From contig QHSM01000270.1 of assembly GCA_003221595.1 (NCBI GenBank), forward strand, positions 1 through 10,591: a DNA stretch of 10,591 nucleotides, given 5' to 3'. The translations under genes were made by a program, and so were the position numbers. The notes under the pieces are model-generated. The model saw only the letters and a list, made by a program, of their open reading frames with translations. It searched no databases and was not told where the DNA came from. Below, in pieces: positions 1 to 7,400 of the stretch; positions within the stretch are counted from its first letter, which is position 1; each line of letters opens with the position of its first letter. The DNA is from Candidatus Rokuibacteriota bacterium. GTDB taxonomy: Bacteria; Methylomirabilota; Methylomirabilia; Rokubacteriales; CSP1-6.

Positions 1-196
1 CGACCTTGATGCCGGGGTACGCGGCCTCGAACAGCTTTCCAATCTTCTCCGCGGTCGGCAGGGCGAGGGACGTGTACCAGACGACCTTGCCTTCCTTCTT
101 CGCGGCCTCGACGCGCGCGTCCTGGGCGAAGGCAGGGGCAGACCCGAGCGCGAGAATCGACACGAGCGTACCCATGAGGCCGATCCATCTTTTCAT
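1..196 (-). CDS. Periplasmic ABC-transporter solute-binding protein, N-terminal fragment
   Basis: Partial gene: 65 codons are present and the rest lies beyond the left edge. The N-terminus is a clear secretion signal: MKRW start, a hydrophobic core of roughly residues 5-22, and a signal-peptidase I site AFA|QD after residue 24. The mature start (VEAAKKEGKVVWYTS, then KIGKLFEAAYPGIKV) is typical of family 1 extracellular solute-binding proteins related to the iron/spermidine-binding type, which capture a ligand in the periplasm and deliver it to an ABC importer. The ligand cannot be told from this fragment. The ATG at 196-194 follows GAGGA (plus-strand 205-209, spacing 8) that overlaps the stop codon of the MmgE/PrpD gene. 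The gap between the genes is 11 bases, so they are probably co-transcribed, and the ligand may be related to the MmgE/PrpD substrate; that link is inference. Confidence 0.82.
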   Translation of the reverse strand, partial: MKRWIGLMGTLVSILALGSAPAFAQDARVEAAKKEGKVVWYTSLALPTAEKIGKLFEAAYPGIKV

Positions 197-207
197 GACC
201 TTAGTCC

Positions 208-1584
208 TCAAGAGGTGAGTGATTCCATGAGACTGCGGAGGCCCGGCGCCTCGGCCAGCGCGTCGATCGTCCCGATCACGCGCGACGCCTGGTCGTCCGA
301 CATGACGAGGCTCGCGTTGCCCCGGAACTTCGACTCGATCTCGCCGCGCGTCATCGGAGAATCGGGACCGCCCCGCGGATGGTCCTGCGACTCCTCGATG
401 ACCCGGCCGTCCCGGAGGCGCACCCGGACGTGGCCGACGAACTGACGCGGGTAGTCGATGGTCGGGTCGAGGTCGTAGCGGACCCGCGAGGCGAGCGCCA
501 GCACCGCGGGGTCCTTCACGACGTCGTCCTCGAACTCGGCCAGGCTTGCCCGGCCGCGCGTGAGGATCACCGCGAGCAGATAGGGCAGGCTGAATTTTGC
601 CGCGTACCCGTTCTGGGGCGCGTGCTTCGCAGCGAGCGGCTCCCACAGCCGCGGGACGGGTCCTGCGGCCGTGCGGCACCGGATCTCGACGATGTCCTCG
701 GGGCGCACTCGATGGCCGTCGCGCACGCGCAGGGCGCAGTCCATGTACGGCTGAGCGATCGATCCGCAGGGGTAGGGCTTGAACGTGAGCTGCTCGAGCT
801 CCCATATGTGCCCCAGACTCCCGAGAAGCTCGCCCAGGCGCGTCTCGTCGAAGCCGCCGGCGAAGGCCTGATAGAAGCCGTGCTCGCCCTCGAGGACGGT
901 CTCGGGCCCGGTGAAGCCCGCCCGGGCGAGGAGCGCCGCCACCACGCCCGCATGCGCAGCCCAGCCCGCGTGCAAGCGCTTGGTCCACGAGCCGTCGGCC
1001 AGGTACTCGATGATCCCGCTCGCCTGGCTGCCGCAGATCCCGAACGCGCGGACCAGCTCGTCTTCCGTCAGCCCGTATAGCTTGCCGGCCGCGGCAACCG
1101 CGCCGAAGGTCCCGGCCAGGGCGGTCGGGTGATAGTGGCGCGCATGGAACTTGCCCGGCACCGCGAGGCCCACGCGACACATCACCTCGACGCCGGCGAT
1201 GACCGCCTCGAGCGCCGCCCGCCCGCTGGCGCCCGTCGCCTCGCCCGCGGCCAGGCTGGTCGTGACGATGACCGAGCCCGTGTGAACGATGGCGTCCTCG
1301 CGCGTGTCGTCGAAGTCGAGCCCGTGGGCGAGCGTGGCGTTTGCGAGCGCCGCGTTGGCCGCGGCCACGCGCATGGAGCTCCCGACCAGGCCGCTTTCAG
1401 ACGGCCCGCCGAGCCGCTCCGCGGTGGCACGCACCGCGCGGGCGAAGTCATACTTCGAGGCGGCGAGACAGCAGCCGAGCGTGTCGAGCGCGAGGAGGCC
1501 GGCCCGCCGTACGACCGGCGCGGGCACGTCCTTCAGCCCGAGATCGGTGACGAAGCGAGCGAGCCGCCTCGCAGCGGAGGGCAT
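208..1584 (-). CDS. MmgE/PrpD family protein
   Basis: A 458-residue protein of the MmgE/PrpD family, the usual full length. Known members include 2-methylcitrate dehydratase (PrpD), cis-aconitate decarboxylase and iminodisuccinate epimerase, all acting on small carboxylic acids in the cytosol. Visible family motifs are DTLGC at 34-38, HGLDFDDT at 87-94, HPTALAGTFGA at 152-162, KRLHAGWAAHAG at 202-213 and FKPYPCG at 268-274; these regions contribute active-site residues in characterised relatives. The C-terminal domain (about 290-458) is also complete. The start is the ATG at 1584-1582, with GGGAG just upstream and the A shared with the TGA of the phosphatase gene (TGATG), so translation is probably coupled. 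The open frame continues upstream to 2178, but that stretch is only the shadow of the phosphatase gene. No prpB or prpC is visible here, so a methylcitrate-cycle role is not supported; the substrate is unknown. Confidence 0.9.
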   Translation of the reverse strand: MPSAARRLARFVTDLGLKDVPAPVVRRAGLLALDTLGCCLAASKYDFARAVRATAERLGGPSESGLVGSSMRVAAANAALANATLAHGLDFDDTREDAIVHTGSVIVTTSLAAGEATGASGRAALEAVIAGVEVMCRVGLAVPGKFHARHYHPTALAGTFGAVAAAGKLYGLTEDELVRAFGICGSQASGIIEYLADGSWTKRLHAGWAAHAGVVAALLARAGFTGPETVLEGEHGFYQAFAGGFDETRLGELLGSLGHIWELEQLTFKPYPCGSIAQPYMDCALRVRDGHRVRPEDIVEIRCRTAAGPVPRLWEPLAAKHAPQNGYAAKFSLPYLLAVILTRGRASLAEFEDDVVKDPAVLALASRVRYDLDPTIDYPRQFVGHVRVRLRDGRVIEESQDHPRGGPDSPMTRGEIESKFRGNASLVMSDDQASRVIGTIDALAEAPGLRSLMESLTS

Positions 1585-2381
1585 CACGCTCTCCCTTCGC
1601 CGCGGACCGTCCGGAGCACGTCGAGAATGGCGCCGTGGATATGGCCGTTGCTTGCCACGAGGGCCGGAGCATCCAGATCGAGCGTGCCGCCCGTCAGGTT
1701 CGTCACGCGGCCGCCGGCCTCCTCGACCAGGAGGCTGCCGGCGGCGACGTCCCAGGAACCCAGCCGCAGCTCCCAGTAGCCGTCCAGCCGGCCGGTCGCC
1801 AGCCACGCGAGGTAGAGAACCGCCGAGCCCATCCGCCGGACCGCGCGGGCCCTCACGCTGAACGCCGCGTACTCGGTGAGGTTGTTGTCCCTCGTCTCGC
1901 GGATGTTGTAGGGAAATCCGGTCGCCAGCAGGCTCTCGTCGAGCGTCGTGGCGCTCGAGACGCTGAGCGGTCGGTCGTTGACCGTCGCGCCGCGGCCGCG
2001 CTCCGCCACGAACAGCTCGTCGAGATTCGGGTCGAAGACCACACCCAGCTCGACGCGCTTGTCGGTCTCGAGCCCGATCGACACTGCGAAGATCGGAAGA
2101 CCATGCGCGTAGTTGGTCGTCCCGTCCAGCGGATCGATGATCCAGCGCCGCCCGGACCGTCCGGCGGTGGCACCGCACTCCTCACCCAGCACCGCGTCGT
2201 CGGGAAACGCGGCGGTCAGGCGTCCGACGATGAGCTCCTCGGCCCGCGCGTCCATCTCGGTGACGAGGTTCGTCGGGCTTCCTTTGTAGGCGATGTGGCG
2301 CGATCCCGGCAGCTCGCTCCTGAGGAGATGCCCGGCGGCGCGCGCGGCGTCGATCGCCACGCGTCGTTCGAGCGATGCCAT
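1584..2381 (-). CDS. Inositol monophosphatase family phosphatase
   Basis: A 265-residue Mg-dependent phosphatase of the inositol monophosphatase superfamily (IMPase, SuhB, HisN-type histidinol-phosphatase). All metal-site motifs are present: GEE at 66-68, WIIDPLDGTTNY at 80-91 (D83 and D86, with the GTT loop) and GSWDVAAG at 208-215 (D211). Length is normal. The start is the ATG at 2381-2379; no strong Shine-Dalgarno is visible, and a -10-like element lies close upstream, which would give a very short leader. The stop shares one base with the MmgE/PrpD start. Family members hydrolyse myo-inositol-1-phosphate, histidinol phosphate or sugar phosphates, and sequence alone does not separate these. 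The operon partners (MmgE/PrpD, solute-binding protein) do not suggest histidine synthesis. Confidence 0.92.
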   Translation of the reverse strand: MASLERRVAIDAARAAGHLLRSELPGSRHIAYKGSPTNLVTEMDARAEELIVGRLTAAFPDDAVLGEECGATAGRSGRRWIIDPLDGTTNYAHGLPIFAVSIGLETDKRVELGVVFDPNLDELFVAERGRGATVNDRPLSVSSATTLDESLLATGFPYNIRETRDNNLTEYAAFSVRARAVRRMGSAVLYLAWLATGRLDGYWELRLGSWDVAAGSLLVEEAGGRVTNLTGGTLDLDAPALVASNGHIHGAILDVLRTVRGEGRA

Positions 2382-2394
2382 GCTGGCTCGCAAT

Positions 2395-2403
2395 GTATCA
2401 TAC
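2395..2403. promoter_or_regulatory. Symmetric -10-like element in the divergent gap
   Basis: GTATCATAC lies in the 27-base gap between the leftward phosphatase gene (start 2381) and the rightward ketopantoate-reductase-like gene (start 2409). It reads TATCAT rightward and TATGAT leftward, so one site could serve as the -10 for both directions. Predicted starts are about 2408 rightward (essentially at the GTG, a leaderless transcript) and about 2390 leftward. I found no good -35 at normal spacing on either strand. This is the only A/T-rich patch in the gap. Confidence 0.45.
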
Positions 2404-2408
2404 GTCTC

Positions 2409-3329
2409 GTGCACGTCGTGGTGATGGGGTCGGGCGGTGTCGGCGGTTACTTCGGCGCGAAGCTTCTGCGCGCGGGCGTCGAGGTCACGATGGTCGCGCG
2501 CGGCCCTCACCTCGAGGCGATTCGGCGCGCCGGTCTCACCATCCGCTCCGCGGTCGAGGGAGAATCCATCGTCCGGCCCGCGGCGGTCGAGCGGCTCGAG
2601 GGCGTCGCGCGGGCCGACGCGGTCCTCTTCTGCGTGAAGTCGTTCGACACCGACGACGCGGCCGCGCGTCTCTGGTCCATCCTCGGCCCCGACACGCCCG
2701 TCCTGTCCCTCCAGAACGGCGTGGACAACGAGGACAAGATCGACGCAGCGCTGGGCTCGGGACGCGCGATGGGCGGCGTCGCGCAGGTTTTTGCGACCAT
2801 CGAGGCGCCGGGCGTCGTCAAGCACCAGGCAGCCGGGCGCATCATCTTCGGCGAGATGGACGGCCGGATCAGCGAGCGCGCCGAGCGTCTGCGCGACGCG
2901 TTCGCGCGCGCGCAGGTGCCCGTCGAGCTGTCCAGGAGCATTCGGCGGGCGCTCTGGGAGAAGTACATCCTGATCTGCGCCGTCGCCGGAACGACCGCCC
3001 TCACGCGCGAGACGCTCGGCGTCATCCGCGAGACGCCGCCGACGTGGGACCTGTTCCGCGCGATCGTCGCCGAGGTCACGGCCCTCGCGCGGGCGGCCGG
3101 GGTCGACGTGCCGGACGACACCGTCGAGCAGACCATGAAATTCGCGGAGGGCATCGCCCCCGCGAGCAGGGCCTCGCTCGCCCAGGATCTCCTGCAGGGA
3201 AGACGGCTCGAGCTCGACGCCCTGCATGGGCACGCGTCGCGCCTGGGCGAGCGGCTCGGCGTGCCGACGCCCGCCGTCTTCGCCGTCTACGCGGCCCTCC
3301 TGCCGCACGCGGCGGGGAGGCGGGGCTGA
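2409..3329 (+). CDS. Ketopantoate reductase (ApbA/PanE) family oxidoreductase
   Basis: A 306-residue NADPH-dependent oxidoreductase of the 2-dehydropantoate 2-reductase family. The N-terminal Rossmann motif is GSGGVGGYFG (7-16), followed by CVKSFDT (75-81) and QNGVDNED (102-109, N103 matching the conserved QNG). The C-terminal helical domain has WEKYI (183-187, K185 the catalytic lysine) and SLAQDLLQGRRLELD (256-270, E268 at the substrate-binding glutamate). The E. coli PanE asparagine four residues after the lysine (N180) is Ile189 here, so true ketopantoate activity is uncertain. I chose the GTG at 2409 because the next start (ATG 2424) would remove the first beta strand. There is no Shine-Dalgarno, consistent with a leaderless mRNA. 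It is first in the rightward operon and overlaps the next gene by 4 bases. Confidence 0.87.
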   Translation: MHVVVMGSGGVGGYFGAKLLRAGVEVTMVARGPHLEAIRRAGLTIRSAVEGESIVRPAAVERLEGVARADAVLFCVKSFDTDDAAARLWSILGPDTPVLSLQNGVDNEDKIDAALGSGRAMGGVAQVFATIEAPGVVKHQAAGRIIFGEMDGRISERAERLRDAFARAQVPVELSRSIRRALWEKYILICAVAGTTALTRETLGVIRETPPTWDLFRAIVAEVTALARAAGVDVPDDTVEQTMKFAEGIAPASRASLAQDLLQGRRLELDALHGHASRLGERLGVPTPAVFAVYAALLPHAAGRRG

Positions 3330-5233
3330 CCTCTCCCGCTCGGGCGGCCTGGCGCTACGCCTGGCGCTATCGGGGGCGTTACATCGTCGGCGTCGCGTGC
3401 CTCGGCTCCTCGACCCTCGCGTCCCTGACGATCCCGTGGATGGTGAAGCGAACGATCGACGCGCTGCAGGCGGATCCCGCCACCGCGCCGGTGGGCGCCT
3501 ACGCCGCCCTCATCGTTCTCCTCGCCCTCGTCCACGGCTCGTCCCGGCTCGGCTCCCGCTTCGCGATCACCGGCGCAAGCCAGAAGATCGAGGCAGACCT
3601 CCGGAGCGACCTCTACGCGGCGCTGCAGACGTTTCCGCCGCGCTTCTACGGGGCCCACTCGACGGGCGACCTGATGGCTCGCTCCACCAGCGACATCACC
3701 GCGGTGCGGTCACTGCTCGGCTTCGGCGCGATCAGCCTCGTCTCCACCGTCTTCGCCTTCGTCGGCGTGCTCGCCGCGATGCTGGCGGTCGATCCGTGGC
3801 TGACGCTGTGGGCGCTGGCGCCGTATCCGGCTCTGCTGCTCCTCGCCCGACGGTTCAACCTGAAGGTCAACGACCGCGCGCAGGCGGCCCAGGACCAGCT
3901 GAGCGTCCTGTCGGAGCGAGTCCAGGAATATCTGAGCGGCATGGCCGTCGTGCGCGCGTACACGCTCGAGCCCCGGGCGCGCGCGGACTTCGGCCGGGCC
4001 AACGCCGAGTATCTGCGTCTGAGTCTCGCGCTCGCGCGAACGGAGGCGGGATTTTCACCGCTCATGGGATTGATCGCCGGCGTCGGCACGCTCGTGGTGA
4101 TCTGGGCCGGCGGCCGGGCCGTCGTGGACGGGCGGCTGAGCCTCGGCGCGCTCGTCGCGTTCAACGGCTATCTCGCCTACCTCACGTGGCCGACGGTGGC
4201 GCTCGGCTGGACGCTCTCGATCGTGCGCCGGGGCCTGACCTCGATGACGCGCCTTGAAGAAATCACCGGGGCGGCGGCTGTCGAAGCCGGAGCCGTTGCA
4301 ACGGGACTTGTTGTAGCGGGGGCCGTGAGGCCGGCGCTCACCGAGGGTGGCCTGAGAGAGGGGCGACCCGGCTCCGACACGCCCGTTCCTTCCGTCGCGG
4401 TCACGCCCGTTGTGCCCGCTGTGGACACGCCCGTTCCGTTCGTTGCGGTCGCGCCCCGTCCGTCCACTGCGTCCACTCCCTCGCGCGCGCCGGGGCTGCG
4501 GTTCTCGCATCTCACGTTCGCGTATGAGGGCAGGGCGCCCGCGCTTCACGACGTGAGCTTCGAGGTCGCGCCCGGCGAGACGGTCGCGCTGGTCGGGCCG
4601 ACCGGAAGCGGCAAGTCCACGCTGGGGCTTCTCCTGGCGCGGCTCTGGGAGCCGCCGGCCGGAACCGTCTTCATCGACGGGCGCGACGTGAAGGAGATTC
4701 CGCTGGCGTCGCTTCGCGCGGGGCTCGGCTTCGTACCGCAGGAGGGATTCCTCTTCTCCCGGTCGATCGCCGAGAACATCTCTCTCGGGCGTGACGATGC
4801 GCTGAGTGTCCGCGTGCGGGACGCTGCGGACGTCGCCGGCATCGCCGAGGAGATCGACCGGTTCCCGGCCGGCTTCGACTCGGTCGTCGGAGAACGCGGT
4901 CTGACCCTCTCCGGTGGGCAGCGCCAGCGCGTGACTCTGGCCCGGGCCCTCGCCGGCGCGCCGCCGATCCTCGTGCTCGACGACGCGTTCGCGTCCGTCG
5001 ACGCGGCGAAGGAAGAGGAGGTCGCCGCCAATCTCCGGCGCGCCGTGTCCGGTCGCACCGTCCTCTTGATGACCCATCGGCTGCGCGCCGCCTGCACGGC
5101 CGACCGGATCATCGTGCTGGACGCCGGACGGGTCGTCGAGAGCGGCCGCCACGAGGCGCTCGTGAGACGGGGCGGGCTCTACGCGCGCCTCTGGCGGATC
5201 CAGCAGCTCGAGGAGGAGATCGCGCGTGCCTGA
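3326..5233 (+). CDS. ABC exporter half-transporter, subunit 1 (TMD-NBD, Asp Walker B)
   Basis: A 635-residue half-transporter of the multidrug/lipid exporter class (MdlA/YheI-like): membrane domain of about six helices (first at roughly 19-37), then an ATPase domain from about 391. ATPase motifs are Walker A GPTGSGKST (424-432), Q-loop VPQE, signature LSGGQ (528-532), Walker B ILVLDD (548-553) and the switch histidine H584. The catalytic Walker B glutamate is aspartate (D553), while the signature is canonical; the partner shows the opposite pattern. The start is unusual: no ATG, GTG or TTG occurs in frame before residue 39, and CTG at 3326 overlaps the upstream stop as CTGA with GGAGG at 3316-3320 five bases before it. 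A 76-residue Pro/Val/Ala-rich linker (315-390) with tandem repeats separates the domains, much longer than in the partner. It overlaps the next gene by 8 bases. Confidence 0.93.
   Translation: MTSPARAAWRYAWRYRGRYIVGVACLGSSTLASLTIPWMVKRTIDALQADPATAPVGAYAALIVLLALVHGSSRLGSRFAITGASQKIEADLRSDLYAALQTFPPRFYGAHSTGDLMARSTSDITAVRSLLGFGAISLVSTVFAFVGVLAAMLAVDPWLTLWALAPYPALLLLARRFNLKVNDRAQAAQDQLSVLSERVQEYLSGMAVVRAYTLEPRARADFGRANAEYLRLSLALARTEAGFSPLMGLIAGVGTLVVIWAGGRAVVDGRLSLGALVAFNGYLAYLTWPTVALGWTLSIVRRGLTSMTRLEEITGAAAVEAGAVATGLVVAGAVRPALTEGGLREGRPGSDTPVPSVAVTPVVPAVDTPVPFVAVAPRPSTASTPSRAPGLRFSHLTFAYEGRAPALHDVSFEVAPGETVALVGPTGSGKSTLGLLLARLWEPPAGTVFIDGRDVKEIPLASLRAGLGFVPQEGFLFSRSIAENISLGRDDALSVRVRDAADVAGIAEEIDRFPAGFDSVVGERGLTLSGGQRQRVTLARALAGAPPILVLDDAFASVDAAKEEEVAANLRRAVSGRTVLLMTHRLRAACTADRIIVLDAGRVVESGRHEALVRRGGLYARLWRIQQLEEEIARA
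4379..4474 (+). repeat. 24-bp in-frame tandem repeat, four degenerate copies
   Basis: Four consecutive 24-base units begin at 4379, 4403, 4427 and 4451 and encode TPVPSVAV, TPVVPAVD, TPVPFVAV and APRPSTAS. Units 1-3 all open with ACGCCCGTT; unit 4 is the most diverged. Units 1 and 3 are most alike, giving a 48-base higher-order similarity. The repeat lies in the linker between the membrane and ATPase domains of ABC subunit 1 and keeps frame because the period is a multiple of three. It probably arose by replication slippage and encodes a flexible, proline-rich tether. Confidence 0.8.
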
Positions 5234-7019
5234 GTCGGCCTACGATCCCGAGGCCGACGAGCGGCTGGGCCGGGCGTTCGACCGACGGCTCGCCGCGCGC
5301 CTCGCGGAGGCCGCGCGCCCGCACCGCGGGCTCATCGCCGGCTCGATGCTCATGTTTCCGGTCATCGCCGTCGCCGAGCTCGCCCAGCCGTGGCTGCTCA
5401 AGATCGCCATCGACGACCACATCTTGAAGTCGGAGTGGCTCGGCCTCACCTGGGTCGCCGGACTCTATGTCACCGTGCTGGTGGTCCTGTACGTGCTGCG
5501 CACCGTCGAGGCGTACCTGATGCAGCTCACGGGGCAGCGGGTGATCCACGATCTCCGCGAGGCGATCTTCGATCACCTGCTGCGCCTGGAGGCGCGGTTC
5601 TACGACCGGAACCCGGTGGGCCGCCTCATGACCCGCGTGCTGCACGACGTGGAAGCGGTGAGCGAGGCGTTCACGTCCGGCCTGTTCGCCGTCGTGGCGG
5701 ACGTGATCACGCTCGTCGGTGTCGTGGCCGTCATGCTCTGGATCGACTGGCGCCTGGCGCTCGTGACGTTCTCCATCATCCCGATTCTCCTGCTGGTGGC
5801 CGTGTACTTCCGGCTGAACGCTCGCGACGCCTACCGCGAGGTCCGCCGGCGCCTCGCCCGCCTCAACGCCTTCTTCCAGGAGTCGCTCCAGGGGATGAGG
5901 GTCATCCAGCTCTTCGTGCGTGAACGGTACGAGCGAGAGCGGTTCGGCCGTCTCAACGCCGACTATCGGCGGGCGCTGTTCGGATCGACCGTCTGGGAAG
6001 CCTCGCTGTACGCCGCGGTGGAGGCGCTGGGCTCGATCGCGCTCGCGCTCTTGCTCTGGTACGGCAGCGGCCGGATCGTGGCCGAGTCGCTCACCTTCGG
6101 CGCGCTGGTCGCGTTCATCCAGTACACCAACCGCTTCTTCCTGCCCATCCGCGACCTCGGGGCGAAGTACACGGTGATGCAGTGGGCGATGGCGTCGTCG
6201 GAGCGGATCTTCGGTCTGCTGGACCGCACGCCCGAGATCGTCTCGCCGAGCGCGCCGAGCCCGCGGCCCGCGCGCCCGGCGCCGGCGGCGCTCGAGTTCG
6301 ACTCCGTGTGGTTCGCCTACGAGGGCGATCAGTGGGTGCTGAGCGACTGCTCGTTCAGCGTCATGCCCGGAGAGCGGGTGGCGATCGTCGGGGCGACCGG
6401 CGAGGGAAAGACGACCTGCGCGCGGCTGCTGAACCGCTCGTACGACGTGCGGCGCGGTCGGGTCCTCGTGGACGGCGTCGACGTCCGCGAGTGGGACCTG
6501 ACGAGCCTCCGCCGTCGCATCGGTATCATCGTTCAGGACAGTGTCCTGTTCGCGGGCACCATCGAGGAGAATCTGCGCCTGGGCACCGACGGCGCCGTGT
6601 CGGCGGCGGACCTCTCGCGGGCTCTCGAGGCAGCCCGCGCCGGCTTCGTCGCGGGCCTGCCGAAGGGGCTCGGCGAGCTCCTGGGCGAGCGCGGCGCCAA
6701 CGTTTCTCACGGGCAGCGTCAGCTTCTGGCCATCGCCCGGGCCCTCGTGTACAATCCGGCCGTTCTCATCCTGGACGAAGCGATGTCGAGCGTCGACCCG
6801 GAATCCGAAGCGCTCATCCGACAGGCGATGGCGGGACTCCTCGCAGGCCGCACCAGCATCACGATCGCGCACCGTCTCTCGACGGTGCACGCCGCCGACC
6901 GGATCCTCGTGCTTCACCACGGGCGCATCCACGAAGAGGGCGCGCACGCCGATCTCGTGCGGCGCGGCGGTCTCTACGCGAGGCTTTACGAGCTGCAGAC
7001 GGGCGCCGCGCCGGCGTGA
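5226..7019 (+). CDS. ABC exporter half-transporter, subunit 2 (TMD-NBD, degenerate signature)
   Basis: A 597-residue half-transporter (MdlB/YheH-like). Six membrane helices are apparent at about 36-57, 73-93, 153-171, 176-195, 260-279 and 290-308, followed by a short Pro/Ala linker (about 335-350) and the ATPase domain. Motifs: Walker A GATGEGKTT (389-397), Q-loop IVQD, Walker B LILDEA with catalytic E518, and switch histidine H549. The signature is VSHGQ (493-497) instead of LSGGQ, and thus degenerate. This complements subunit 1, so the two should pair as a heterodimer with one consensus and one degenerate ATP site. The start is GTG 5226 with AGGAGGAG at 5211-5218, a strong Shine-Dalgarno inside the preceding gene; the 8-base overlap supports stoichiometric coupled synthesis. 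The exported substrate is unknown. Confidence 0.95.
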   Translation: MPESAYDPEADERLGRAFDRRLAARLAEAARPHRGLIAGSMLMFPVIAVAELAQPWLLKIAIDDHILKSEWLGLTWVAGLYVTVLVVLYVLRTVEAYLMQLTGQRVIHDLREAIFDHLLRLEARFYDRNPVGRLMTRVLHDVEAVSEAFTSGLFAVVADVITLVGVVAVMLWIDWRLALVTFSIIPILLLVAVYFRLNARDAYREVRRRLARLNAFFQESLQGMRVIQLFVRERYERERFGRLNADYRRALFGSTVWEASLYAAVEALGSIALALLLWYGSGRIVAESLTFGALVAFIQYTNRFFLPIRDLGAKYTVMQWAMASSERIFGLLDRTPEIVSPSAPSPRPARPAPAALEFDSVWFAYEGDQWVLSDCSFSVMPGERVAIVGATGEGKTTCARLLNRSYDVRRGRVLVDGVDVREWDLTSLRRRIGIIVQDSVLFAGTIEENLRLGTDGAVSAADLSRALEAARAGFVAGLPKGLGELLGERGANVSHGQRQLLAIARALVYNPAVLILDEAMSSVDPESEALIRQAMAGLLAGRTSITIAHRLSTVHAADRILVLHHGRIHEEGAHADLVRRGGLYARLYELQTGAAPA

Positions 7020-7357
7020 CGTTTCGTGCAGCCGTCCTCGAGCTCGTGCGACGAATTCCCCGGGGGCGTGTTGCCACCTACGGCCAGCTCGCGGCGATGC
7101 TCCGCCGCCCGCGCTCGGCCCGGCAGGTCGGCCAGGCCCTCCGCGGCGCGGACGACGGTGTTCCCTGGCATCGGGTCGTCAACGCGCAGGGGAGCATCAG
7201 CCGCCGCTCCCGGACGGCGAGCATGATGACGCAGCGGATCCGGCTCGAGCAGGAGGGCGTCGTCTTCCGTCGGGGCCGCGTCGTGCTCGCCCGCTTCCGA
7301 TGGCAGGGCGTGGCCGCGCGGCGCCCGCGCGACTTCGCGGTCCGGCAGATCGGCTGA
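7016..7357 (+). CDS. Alkyltransferase-like protein (ATL)
   Basis: A 113-residue protein of the MGMT/Ogt DNA-binding-domain family, the usual ATL length. It has the helix-turn-helix with the base-flipping tyrosine (RVATYGQL, Y22), the arginine-finger segment SARQVGQAL (R36) and the active-site loop PWHRVV (50-55). In true O6-alkylguanine transferases this reads PCHRV; here tryptophan (W51) replaces the alkyl-accepting cysteine, as in E. coli YbaZ and fission-yeast Atl1. ATL proteins bind O6-alkylguanine lesions and hand them to nucleotide excision repair without repairing them. The GTG start overlaps the stop of ABC subunit 2 (GTGA, 4 bases), with no clear Shine-Dalgarno, so translation probably depends on coupling. 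Co-expression with an exporter suggests a response to alkylating or toxic compounds; that is inference. Confidence 0.92.
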   Translation: MTFRAAVLELVRRIPRGRVATYGQLAAMLRRPRSARQVGQALRGADDGVPWHRVVNAQGSISRRSRTASMMTQRIRLEQEGVVFRRGRVVLARFRWQGVAARRPRDFAVRQIG

Positions 7358-7400
7358 GCCTGAACTTCTTCCGCCACGACGGCGTGTTCGGAGGCAAACG

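Noticed and set aside
1585..2178. N-terminal extension of the MmgE/PrpD frame
   Set aside because: The extension reads Arg/Gly-rich sequence antiphase to the phosphatase gene on the same strand; family homology begins at ATG 1584.
2375..3325. Upstream extension of the ABC subunit 1 frame
   Set aside because: The region is the out-of-frame shadow of the ketopantoate-reductase-like gene; the first membrane helix and its flank begin right after CTG 3326.
2424..3329. ATG 2424 as the start of the ketopantoate-reductase-like gene
   Set aside because: It would delete the first beta strand (HVVV) directly before the Rossmann GxGGVGG loop; GTG 2409 retains it.
4379..4474. CRISPR-like array from evenly spaced repeats
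   Set aside because: Units are contiguous without spacers, in frame and inside a coding linker, so it is a protein-coding tandem repeat.
5109..6947. Long open frame on the minus strand opposite ABC subunit 2
   Set aside because: Arg/Glu/His/Asp-rich composition with no recognisable domain, lying wholly antisense to a strongly conserved ABC gene; an artefact of high GC.
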